The position numbers and the translations under genes are program-made. A DNA stretch of 64,000 nt from Natrarchaeobius halalkaliphilus (GTDB lineage: Archaea; Halobacteriota; Halobacteria; Halobacteriales; Natrialbaceae), in the NCBI RefSeq assembly GCF_003841485.1, contig NZ_REFY01000001.1, positions 558,001 to 622,000 of the forward strand, given 5' to 3'. The notes below the pieces were generated by a model, which ran no database searches, was not told where the DNA came from, and saw only the letters and a program-made list of their open reading frames with translations. Below are positions 56,814 to 64,000 of this stretch, piece by piece. Within the stretch, counting starts at the first letter, position 1, and every line of letters begins with the position of its first letter.

Positions 56814-57686
56814 GTGACCGTAGTCGTGAAAATCGGCGGCGCGCGCGCCGTCGATCCCGAGGGAGCGCTCGTCGACGTGGCCTCGCTGGTTGACGAGGGC
56901 GAAGACGTCGTCCTCACCCACGGCGGTTCGACCGCCGTCGACGAAACGCTCGAGGAACTCGGCCAGGAACCGACCTACGTCGAGACGCCCGGCGGCATCG
57001 TCGGCCGCTTTACCGACGAGGAGACGATGGACGTCTTCAAGATGGTGATGCCGGGTAAGCTCAACACTGATCTGGTCGAGAGCCTGCAGAACGAAGGGGT
57101 CGACGCCGTCGGCCTCTCGGGGACCGACGGCAAGCTCCTCCGTGGCAAGCGCAAGTCCGCCGTTCGAATCAAAGAGGACGGCAAGAAGAAGATCAAACGC
57201 GGCGACCACTCGGGTACGATCGAGTCCGTCAACGCGAGCCTGCTCGAGACCCTTCTGGCGGGGAACTACACGCCCGTCGTCTCGGTCCCGGTTCTTGGAA
57301 CCGAAAAAGACGGAGGCTACACGGCGGTCAACGCCGACGCCGACCGTGCAGCCGCCGCTATTGCGGGAGCACTCGAGGCCGACCTCGTCGTGCTGACGGA
57401 CGTCTCCGGCATCTACGCCGATCCCGACGACGAGTCCACGAAGTTCGACTCCGCCTCGACGCCCGAGGAGTTCGACGCGGTCAAAGACGCCGCGGAAGGT
57501 TTCATGACCAAGAAGGTCATGGCAGCATCGGAGGCGCTCGAGGGCGGCGCGGCGTCAGTCACCGTCGCCACCGCGAACGCCGACGAGCCGATCACGAGCG
57601 CGCTCGCCGGCGAAGGCACGACGCTCGAGCCCGGCGTGCTTGCGAATGGGGATGCGAGCGAAACTCCACAGGAGGCCACGAAATGA
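56814..57686 (+). CDS. argB: LysW-bound glutamate kinase (acetylglutamate kinase family)
   Basis: 290 residues from GTG at 56814. Amino-acid kinase fold: VVVKIGGARAVDPEGALVDV, LTHGGSTAVDETLEELGQEP, GIVGRFTDEETMDVF, and VNADADRAAAAIAGALEADL with VVLTDVSGIYAD. Phosphorylates the carrier-bound glutamate. The start is preceded by the same 17-nt leader GGAGGTGGCTCGCGTGA as argX. Overlaps argD by 4 bp. Confidence 0.94.
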   Translation: MTVVVKIGGARAVDPEGALVDVASLVDEGEDVVLTHGGSTAVDETLEELGQEPTYVETPGGIVGRFTDEETMDVFKMVMPGKLNTDLVESLQNEGVDAVGLSGTDGKLLRGKRKSAVRIKEDGKKKIKRGDHSGTIESVNASLLETLLAGNYTPVVSVPVLGTEKDGGYTAVNADADRAAAAIAGALEADLVVLTDVSGIYADPDDESTKFDSASTPEEFDAVKDAAEGFMTKKVMAASEALEGGAASVTVATANADEPITSALAGEGTTLEPGVLANGDASETPQEATK

Positions 57687-58837
57687 GCGACCACGACTTC
57701 GTCTCCGGGGGGAAGCCGATCGCCATCGATCGCGGTGAGGGACCGTTCCTCTACAGCACAGACGGCACGGAGTACGTAGACGCCGGTGCGAGTTTCGCGT
57801 GTACGCCGCTGGGACACTCTCATCCCGCGGTCGTCGATGCCGTCAAAGCGCAGGTGAGTAAGGTGACGTTCGTCGATTCTTCCTACCCCGTGCAGTCGCG
57901 CGAGGACGCTTACGCCGCGCTCGTGGCGGCGACGCCCGACGGACTCGATCAGGCCTGGTTCTGTAATTCCGGCACCGAGGCCAACGAGGCCGCACTGAAG
58001 TTCGCTCGCTCGGCCACCGGGGAGTCGAAAATCGTCGCCGCGACCCGCTCGTTCCACGGACGGACGATGGGATCGCTCGCGGCGACCTGGAAGGACGAGT
58101 ACAAGAAACCGTTCGAGCCACTCGCCGGTGACGTCGAGTTCGTCCCGTACGGAGAGAGCGAAGCGCTCGCTGACGTAGTCGACGACGAGACCGCGGCCGT
58201 GATCCTGGAGCCGATCCAGGGCGAAGGCGGCATCAACGTTCCGCCCGCTGGTTACCTCGAGACCGCCCGCGAACTCACCGACGAGACCGGTTCGGCGCTC
58301 GTCTTCGACGAAGTCCAGACCGGTATGGGTCGGACCGGATCGATGTGGGCCTGTGAGAACGCAGGCGTCACGCCCGACGTGCTCTCGACGGCGAAGGGAC
58401 TGGGCAACGGTCTACCCGTCGGCGCGGTCGCGGTTCGCGACTGGATCGCAGACGGCGCGGCCTCGCACAACGCCACCTTCAGCGGCGGCCCCGTCGTCTC
58501 CGCGGCGGTCCACGCGACCGTCTCGACGCTCGTCGAAGAGGGGTGGCCCGACCACGCTGACGAAATCGGTGACTATCTCGTCGACGAACTCGAGGCGACA
58601 CTGGGCGACGAAGTGCGCGAGATTCGCGGTGATGGGCTACTCATCGGCATCGAACTGAAACGCGGGGCGAACCGCGTCGCCCGCGACCTGGCGATGGATC
58701 ATCGGATACTGGCGCTTCCCGCCGGCCGGACCGTCCTCCGATTGCTGCCGCCGCTCGTGATCGGTGAAGACGAAGCGGATCGAGTCGTCGACGCACTGAC
58801 CGAGATCGTCGTACCCGACGCAGAGACCGAGTCATGA
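57683..58837 (+). CDS. argD: LysW-bound ornithine aminotransferase (ArgD/LysJ)
   Basis: 384 residues. PLP class III aminotransferase: VDAGASFACTPLGHSHPAVV, FCNSGTEANEAALKFARSAT, LVFDEVQTGMGRTGSMWACE, and PLP lysine K238 in STAKGLGNGLPVGA. Converts the semialdehyde on LysW to the amine using glutamate. Overlaps argB and argE by 4 bp each, so the block is tightly coupled. Confidence 0.95.
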   Translation: MSDHDFVSGGKPIAIDRGEGPFLYSTDGTEYVDAGASFACTPLGHSHPAVVDAVKAQVSKVTFVDSSYPVQSREDAYAALVAATPDGLDQAWFCNSGTEANEAALKFARSATGESKIVAATRSFHGRTMGSLAATWKDEYKKPFEPLAGDVEFVPYGESEALADVVDDETAAVILEPIQGEGGINVPPAGYLETARELTDETGSALVFDEVQTGMGRTGSMWACENAGVTPDVLSTAKGLGNGLPVGAVAVRDWIADGAASHNATFSGGPVVSAAVHATVSTLVEEGWPDHADEIGDYLVDELEATLGDEVREIRGDGLLIGIELKRGANRVARDLAMDHRILALPAGRTVLRLLPPLVIGEDEADRVVDALTEIVVPDAETES

Positions 58838-59946
58838 ACGCGAGCACGACCGAGTCGGCCGACGTGTCGATCGAAGACGCCCGCCAGTTGCTGATCGATC
58901 TGGTCTCGATCCCCTCACCCTCGGGCGAGGAAGCGAAGGCAGCCGAGCATCTCGTCGAGTTTTTCGAGTCCTACGGCCGCGAGGCCTGGATCGACGAGGT
59001 CGGCAACGTTCGTGCCCCCGCAGACGACGCGGTGTTACTGACGTCTCACGTGGACACCGTTCCGGGCGAGATCCCGGTCGGCGTCACGCCAGCGGACGAG
59101 ACAGACCTCGAGACCGAGATCGCCGACGAGGTGGGGGAAGACGTCCTCCGGGGCCGCGGCAGCGTCGACGCGACGGGACCGCTCGCCGCAATGGCCGCCG
59201 CGGCCGTCAGAACCGGCGTCTCGTTCGTCGGCGTCGTCCGCGAGGAGACGAGTTCTCGCGGCGCGCGTCACCTCGTCGAGGATCGCACGGAACCCGATGC
59301 CGTCGTCAACGGCGAGCCAAGCGGTTCGAACGGAATCACGCTCGGCTACCGCGGCTTTCTCGCCGGAACGTACGTCGCGACGAGCGAGTCCGGTCACACC
59401 TCGCGACCGGAGCCGAACGCGATCCAGCACGCGATGAACTGGTGGACGAGCGTAGAGGCGGCGTTCGAGCAGGACCAGTACCAGCCGGTGTTCGAACGCG
59501 TCACCACGAAACCCGTCGACATCGACGGCGGGATCAGCGACGACGGTCTCTCAGTCGAGACGACGCTCGAAGTCCAGCTTCGCGTCCCCCCGACGCTCGA
59601 CGTCGAGACGGTTCGCGAGACGGCCGAAGCGAGCCTCGAGATCGGAACCGTCTCCTGGGCCGAGCCGATTCCGCCGGTGATGGAAAGTCCCAGAACGGAC
59701 GTCGCCCGAGCGTTTCGCGCGTCGATTCGCACGGCGGGCGAGGAGCCACGACTCTTGCGCAAGACCGGCACCAGCGACATGAACATCTACGCGAGCGCCT
59801 GGGACTGTCCGATGGTGACCTACGGACCGGGAAACTCCGATCTGGATCACGCGCCCGACGAGCGTATCTCGCTCACCGAATTCGATCGATCCGTCGATAT
59901 CCTCGACGGAGTTGCGACCACGCTACGCGGAGGTAACGATGACTGA
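58834..59946 (+). CDS. argE: LysW-ornithine hydrolase (ArgE/LysK)
   Basis: 370 residues. M20 metallopeptidase: metal ligand His in VLLTSHVDTVPG, Asp in RGRGSVDATGPLAAMAAAAV, and Glu pair in VGVVREETSSRGARHLVED. GYRGFLAGTYVATSESGHTS is the dimerisation-domain entry. Releases ornithine from the carrier LysW, which can then be reused. Overlaps argF by 8 bp. Confidence 0.94.
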   Translation: MNASTTESADVSIEDARQLLIDLVSIPSPSGEEAKAAEHLVEFFESYGREAWIDEVGNVRAPADDAVLLTSHVDTVPGEIPVGVTPADETDLETEIADEVGEDVLRGRGSVDATGPLAAMAAAAVRTGVSFVGVVREETSSRGARHLVEDRTEPDAVVNGEPSGSNGITLGYRGFLAGTYVATSESGHTSRPEPNAIQHAMNWWTSVEAAFEQDQYQPVFERVTTKPVDIDGGISDDGLSVETTLEVQLRVPPTLDVETVRETAEASLEIGTVSWAEPIPPVMESPRTDVARAFRASIRTAGEEPRLLRKTGTSDMNIYASAWDCPMVTYGPGNSDLDHAPDERISLTEFDRSVDILDGVATTLRGGNDD

Positions 59947-60907
59947 TACCGACACCGACACCGAAACGACTGACTCGAGCGCCGTCGACACGGGCGACGC
60001 CGAACTACGCCACTTCCTCGAGGTCGACGATCTCTCGCGAGAAGAATTACTGGCGGTTCTCGACCGCGCGGCGGCGTACAAAGGCGCACAGGCTCGCGGC
60101 GACGACCACGAGGACCTCGAGGGTCAAACGCTAGGAATGATCTTCCAGAAGCCGAGTACGCGAACCCGCGTCTCCTTCGAGACGGGGATGACCCATCTCG
60201 GCGGTCACGCGATCTTCCTCGGAGCCGACGATATCCAGCTCGGTCGCGGCGAGCCGCTAAAGGACACCTCGAGAACGCTCTCGAGGTACGTCGACGCGGT
60301 GATGGGGCGAGTGTTCAAACACGACAACATCGAGGTGCTCGCGCAGTACGCCTCGGTTCCGATCGTCAACGGACTGACCGACGACGCCCATCCCTGCCAG
60401 ACGCTCGCGGACTTACAGACGATCCGCGAGCACGAGGACGGATTCGACGACGTCTCTGCGGCCTGGATCGGCGACGGCAACAACGTCGCCCAGTCGTTCG
60501 CCATCGGCGCGGCGCTGACCGGTATCGATCTGACGATCGCGACGCCCGAGGGATACGGCATCGACGACGCCGTTCTCGAGCGCGCCCGGAGCCTCGGCGG
60601 CGAGCCAACGGTGACGACCGATCCAATCGACGCCGTGGCTGACGCCGACGTCGTCTACACCGACGTCTGGATCAGCATGGGTCAGGAAGACGAACGCGAC
60701 GTTCGCATGGACGACTTCGAGGGCTTCCAGGTCAACGACGGCCTGCTCGCCCACGCCCCCGACGCGTCGGTGATGCACTGTCTGCCCGCCCACCGCGGCG
60801 AGGAGATCACCGACGACGTCGTCGAGGGCGACCGCTCGATCGTCTTCGACCAGGCCGAGAATCGTCTGCACGCACAGAAGGCGTTGTTGAGCTGGCTGCT
60901 CGAGTGA
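59939..60907 (+). CDS. argF: Ornithine carbamoyltransferase
   Basis: 322 residues from ATG at 59939. Carbamoyl-phosphate binding KPSTRTRVSFE near residue 71, NGLTDDAHPCQTLADLQTI, WIGDGNNVAQSFAIGAALTG, and VMHCLPAHRGEEI. Forms citrulline from ornithine and carbamoyl phosphate, the step feeding argG. It carries an extra acidic N-terminus (about 25 residues, Thr/Asp-rich). The last 30 bp (60878-60907) are repeated exactly 120 bp downstream in the same reading phase. Confidence 0.95.
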   Translation: MTDTDTDTETTDSSAVDTGDAELRHFLEVDDLSREELLAVLDRAAAYKGAQARGDDHEDLEGQTLGMIFQKPSTRTRVSFETGMTHLGGHAIFLGADDIQLGRGEPLKDTSRTLSRYVDAVMGRVFKHDNIEVLAQYASVPIVNGLTDDAHPCQTLADLQTIREHEDGFDDVSAAWIGDGNNVAQSFAIGAALTGIDLTIATPEGYGIDDAVLERARSLGGEPTVTTDPIDAVADADVVYTDVWISMGQEDERDVRMDDFEGFQVNDGLLAHAPDASVMHCLPAHRGEEITDDVVEGDRSIVFDQAENRLHAQKALLSWLLE

Positions 60908-61027
60908 TCGTTCCGTGAGCACCGCGAGCGGCTTTTTGGTCCAGATTTTTGCGTGAGGGTGAACGCACGTGAACCCGAACGGAAAAAGGTGGCAGTCAAG
61001 GCGTTGTTGAGCTGGCTGCTCGAGTGA
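60878..61027 (+). repeat. 30-bp direct repeat of the argF 3' end
   Basis: The last 30 bp of argF (60878-60907, encoding KALLSWLLE and the stop) recur identically at 60998-61027. The 90-bp spacer is open in the same frame, so a second 40-codon run ends in the same KALLSWLLE. This could be a duplicated gene tail, or an att-like repeat left by insertion. Confidence 0.85.
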
Positions 61028-61092
61028 ACGAGCGTCCGAGTTGACGGACGAATCCACGTTCTTTTTGCCCGTGCCCGCCCTCTCGAGCGACA

Positions 61093-62370
61093 ATGAGTCT
61101 TAATCTCTCCGCCGATCAACCGGCCGTGCCCGACGACGCCGACGACGGCGTTTGGCTCGAGTGCATCGAGTGTGGCGAAACGTTCGCGCCGTTCGCGGAC
61201 GTCCGCTACACCTGCGACGAGTGCGATGGCCTGCTCGAGGTCCGCTACGCCGACCTCCCGACGTTCGGGGACTTCGAGGGCCAGGGAGTCTGGCGCTACA
61301 CCGCCGCCTTGCCCCTCGAAGAGGGCGTCACGACCCAGGAAGGGGCGACGCCACTGTACGAGGTGCCACGGCTCGAAGACGAAATCGGCGTCGAGGCGCT
61401 TCGAATCAAACACGAGGGAATGAACCCGACGGGCTCGTTCAAAGACCGCGGAATGACCGTCGGCGTCGCCGTCGCGAAGGAACTCGGCGTCGACCGGCTG
61501 GCGTGTGCCTCGACCGGAAACACGAGCGCGGCGCTTGCGGCCTACGGCTCCCGCGGCGGGATGGAGACCCTCGTGCTCCTGCCGGCGGGCAAGGTCGCCG
61601 CGGGCAAGGTCGCCCAGGCCAGCCTCCACGGCGCGCGTATTCTCGAGGTCGACGGTAACTTCGACGCCTGCCTCGATATCGTTCAGGAACTCGCCGCGAA
61701 GGGCGAGGCCTACCTGCTCAACTCGCTGAACCCCTTCCGCCTCGAGGGCCAGAAGACGATCGGCCTCGAGATCCTCGAGGGCTTTCTGTCGGATTACGAC
61801 GCGGTTCCGGATCGGATCGTCCTGCCGGTCGGCAACGCCGGGAACACGTCGGCGCTGTACAAGGCGTTTCGCGAACTCGTCCAGGCCGGCGCGCTCGACG
61901 AGAGCGAGGTGCCGAAGCTGGTCGGCGTCCAGGCCGAGGGCGCGGCACCGATGGTCGAAGCGATCGAGAACGACGCAGACGAGGTGCGCCGCTGGGACGA
62001 CGTCGAGACGCGCGCGACGGCGATCCGGATCGGCAACCCGGTCAACGCGCCGAAGGCGCTGCCCGGAATCCGCGAGACCGGCGGCACCGCGATATCGGTC
62101 ACCGACGAGGAGATCACCGACGCTCAACGCGACCTCGCGGGCGAGGGGATCGGCGTCGAGCCGGCGTCGGCGGCGTCCGTCGCCGGCCTGCGGAAACTCC
62201 GGGCCGAAGGCGTCGTCTCTGACGACGAGCGCGTCGCCTGCCTGACGACCGGCCACCTGCTCAAGGATCCGGACGCGGCCGCGGCCGCGGGCAGCGATCC
62301 CGAACCGGTGCCGGCCGAGACGAACGGCGTTCTCGCGACCCTTGCGAGCGAGAACTCGTCGGATCAATAG
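61093..62370 (+). CDS. thrC: Threonine synthase
   Basis: 425 residues. An N-terminal zinc-ribbon-like module (CIECGETFAPFADVRYTCDEC) precedes the PLP beta-family core: HEGMNPTGSFKDRGMTVGVA with PLP lysine K117, ACASTGNTSAALAAYGSRGG, and VLPVGNAGNTSALYKAFREL. Converts O-phosphohomoserine to threonine. The zinc-ribbon form is common in archaea. A transcription unit separate from the arg genes. Confidence 0.94.
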   Translation: MSLNLSADQPAVPDDADDGVWLECIECGETFAPFADVRYTCDECDGLLEVRYADLPTFGDFEGQGVWRYTAALPLEEGVTTQEGATPLYEVPRLEDEIGVEALRIKHEGMNPTGSFKDRGMTVGVAVAKELGVDRLACASTGNTSAALAAYGSRGGMETLVLLPAGKVAAGKVAQASLHGARILEVDGNFDACLDIVQELAAKGEAYLLNSLNPFRLEGQKTIGLEILEGFLSDYDAVPDRIVLPVGNAGNTSALYKAFRELVQAGALDESEVPKLVGVQAEGAAPMVEAIENDADEVRRWDDVETRATAIRIGNPVNAPKALPGIRETGGTAISVTDEEITDAQRDLAGEGIGVEPASAASVAGLRKLRAEGVVSDDERVACLTTGHLLKDPDAAAAAGSDPEPVPAETNGVLATLASENSSDQ

Positions 62371-62502
62371 ATCTGACGGCGTACTCGAGCAGCGGAAATC
62401 GTCCCCGAGACGGACCGTGACAGCCGGGCGAATGACCGTCGTCTGACGAGTCTGACGCTCGACTGACTGACCTTTTTCCACGTCGCCGTGGTACTAACTG
62501 AC

Positions 62503-62835
62503 ATGTCCGTCGAACAACGGCCCGTCGACAGTCCCCCCACCGACGAACGAGCGAAGAACCCGCGATACGGTATCGAACTCGAGTTCCGATCGACCGATAC
62601 TGATTCGTCCGCCGATCGGGTCGAGCGAACGCTCGCCGTCCGTATCGAGCGAGTCCGGTTGCTCGCTCGTATCGCCGCACTGGAACGCGAACTCGAAGAG
62701 TGCGAAAAGCGCCGACAGGAGATCATCACGCGGTACGAACGAGTGCTCGAGGATCAGCGAGCGGACGCGGATCGCGGTGAAACGCGGACGAACGCACCCG
62801 ATCCGCTCGGTCGACTCCGTCGAATCGTTCGGTAA
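62503..62835 (+). CDS. Small coiled-coil protein
   Basis: 110 residues from ATG at 62503. Disordered N-terminal half rich in Pro, Ser and Asp, then a coiled-coil region (LARIAALERELEECEKRRQE, IITRYERVLEDQRADAD). No domain recognised. Ends 22 bp from the convergent amidotransferase gene. Confidence 0.6.
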   Translation: MSVEQRPVDSPPTDERAKNPRYGIELEFRSTDTDSSADRVERTLAVRIERVRLLARIAALERELEECEKRRQEIITRYERVLEDQRADADRGETRTNAPDPLGRLRRIVR

Positions 62836-62857
62836 GCCACCGGTTCGAAGCCGTCCG

Positions 62858-63604
62858 TCAATCCGACCGGCCAGTGGCGGACGGTCGGTCGCCGTTGGCC
62901 TCGACCGATACGTCACCCGCAGTGGTCTCGCGAACGAACGCGAGGAAGTTTTCGAAGACGAGTTTTGCCTGGGCAGCCGCCCGATAGTTCTCCTCGGTGA
63001 TCTCGTCGAGAACGGACGCGAGGCGTTCGTCGGAGAGGTTCTTGCTGTGGACGAGGTCTCGAGCAGTCACCGGATCGTACTCTGGGTGGAACTGAACGCC
63101 GAAGACCCGACCCTTTCGGAAGCCGTGGTTCGAGTAGTCGTTGGTCGCGAGTGACGTCGCGCCGGGTGGCAACTCGGTGACCGCATCCGAGTGGCTGGTA
63201 AACGCCAGAAACCGTTCGGAGACTCCCTCGAGGAGTCGTGAAGTCGAATCACGATCCGTTCGCTCGATGTCGCTGTATCCGACCTCGTACGAACCCATGT
63301 CCTCGACTGTCCCGCCGAGGACGTCCGCGAGCAGCTGGTGGCCCCAACAGATACCGAAACACGGCATTCCGCGATCGATCGCCGCAGAGATCCAGGCCTT
63401 CGTCGACTCGATCCACTCCTCGTCCCAGTAGACGGACGAGCGCGAGCCGGTGACGACAGCGCCGTCGAACTCGAAGTGATCGGGAAGCGAGCCGTCGGTC
63501 ACGTCGAACTCCGACAGCGAACCGTCGAGTTCGCGCCGGAAATTCCGTCTCGTGTGTTCGTCCTGGTGGGTCGCGTCCAGGACGGCGATACGAAGCTGAC
63601 TCAT
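62858..63604 (-). CDS. Class I glutamine amidotransferase-like protein
   Basis: 248 residues. GATase1 domain with nucleophile Cys86 in CFGICWGHQLLADVLGG and the His/Glu pair in FGVQFHPEYDP, plus FDGAVVTGSRSSVYWDEEW at the N-terminal turn. Similar proteins are annotated as GMP-synthase-like amidotransferases but stand alone. No synthase partner is adjacent, so the acceptor is unknown; gamma-glutamyl hydrolase-type activity is possible. Confidence 0.87.
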   Translation of the reverse strand: MSQLRIAVLDATHQDEHTRRNFRRELDGSLSEFDVTDGSLPDHFEFDGAVVTGSRSSVYWDEEWIESTKAWISAAIDRGMPCFGICWGHQLLADVLGGTVEDMGSYEVGYSDIERTDRDSTSRLLEGVSERFLAFTSHSDAVTELPPGATSLATNDYSNHGFRKGRVFGVQFHPEYDPVTARDLVHSKNLSDERLASVLDEITEENYRAAAQAKLVFENFLAFVRETTAGDVSVEANGDRPSATGRSD

Positions 63605-63730
63605 CGGTTACTAGTGACTCCGCCGAACGGATAGACCTTCTGTCAGTCGCCGGCGTTGCCGCGACCGGAGACGGGATTCGAGCGCCGCCGATCACGGCTC
63701 TAGGAGCGACTGGATGGCTCGAGTCGGCGG

Positions 63731-64000
63731 TTACGACGTCTCTATGTGATAGACGCCGCGTTCGTCCCGTCGAAACCGTTCGCCCGTGTCGAACCAACCG
63801 TCGAGGAACCGTCCGCCGCCGAATCTGTCGTCCGCGGCGGCGTCGTCGGAAGCGGCAGCGTTTACGTATCCATCCGCGACGACGGGGCCCGAGAGCAAGA
63901 GCCGTCCCGTCCCGGCCTCCTCGAACACCGCGCCGTCATCGTCGATCAGCCTGACACGACAGTCCGGGATGGGGACGCCGACGGTGTCGTCGCGGTTCGG
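63731..64000 (-). CDS. AMP-binding (acyl-CoA synthetase-like) enzyme, 3' end only
   Basis: Partial gene running off the right edge; 89 C-terminal residues are visible. Motifs VGVPIPDCRVRLIDDDGAV, TGRLLLSGPVVADGYVN and FLDGWFDTGERFRRDERGV match the adenylate-forming family around core motifs A7-A8 (Asp of TGD is Glu here). The frame stops at HIETS, where family members normally continue for about 100 residues as the mobile C-terminal domain. That domain is not found downstream in any frame, so the gene is either a short variant or truncated. Confidence 0.7.
   Translation of the reverse strand, partial: PNRDDTVGVPIPDCRVRLIDDDGAVFEEAGTGRLLLSGPVVADGYVNAAASDDAAADDRFGGGRFLDGWFDTGERFRRDERGVYHIETS

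Noticed and set aside
60682-62481. A 599-codon minus-strand frame opposite argF and thrC
   Set aside because: It crosses two well-supported genes and the gap between them, and its sequence is low-complexity Arg/Asp-rich as expected of an antisense frame.

Overview
The window is chromosomal DNA of a halophilic archaeon. GC is high, the proteins are strongly acidic, and many genes have a TATA box 25-30 bp before the start codon, as expected for leaderless mRNAs. Other archaeal markers are MC1 chromatin protein, Hel308, Cgi121, PurO, EndA, CetZ-like tubulin and an archaeosortase (PGF-CTERM) signal. Complete LysW-type arginine genes and the overall content suggest Natrialbales (Natrinema/Haloterrigena-like); that placement is inference. 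Nearly all of it is ordinary housekeeping DNA with short intergenic gaps.

Layout. 0-5.3 kb: ABC exporter, DUF192 protein, tRNA-Val followed by two tandem units that each end in a copy of the tRNA 3' end, a small methyltransferase-like membrane protein, an M29 aminopeptidase and a DJ-1/PfpI protein. 5.5-14.3 kb: a broken Lrp-like gene, a NucS-like zinc-ribbon protein, endA, a tubulin/FtsZ-like GTPase, trpS and pheST. 14.4-20.5 kb: an AbrB-like small protein, MC1, pheA, peroxiredoxin, Hsp20 and leuS. 20.5-32.9 kb: membrane HTH regulator, VapBC-type toxin-antitoxin pair, HdrD-like iron-sulfur oxidoreductase, a Cas4-like orphan, TPR/DUF424 pair, cysteine desulfurase, two BtuF-like proteins and an AhpD-like protein. 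33.2-36.6 kb: an AT-richer patch with a methyltransferase and a flippase, then small membrane proteins. 36.7-51.3 kb: hel308-cgi121, an Old Yellow Enzyme, a rhodanese lipoprotein, tRNA-Gln, purO, phosphoesterase, cysE, an XPD-type helicase and several small membrane or zinc-ribbon proteins. 51.6-60.9 kb: argG-argH, then lysW-argX-argC-argB-argD-argE-argF, a complete carrier-protein route from glutamate to arginine. 61-64 kb: thrC, a coiled-coil protein, a glutamine amidotransferase and the 3' end of an AMP-binding enzyme.

The most notable feature is a family of eight 79-80 bp nested palindromes spread over the window (5.6, 6.7, 16.4, 22.8, 32.9, 41.2, 44.9 and 49.7 kb). They have terminal inverted repeats and 3-bp TNA target duplications, so they behave as a miniature transposable element (MITE). 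In six of the eight copies the target triplet is exactly the stop codon of a neighbouring gene, which the insertion leaves intact. The copy at 5.6 kb splits an Lrp/AsnC-like gene, and removing the element plus one TGA restores the frame exactly. Two copies 39 kb apart are identical over 80 bp, and the central loop is inverted relative to the arms between sub-forms.
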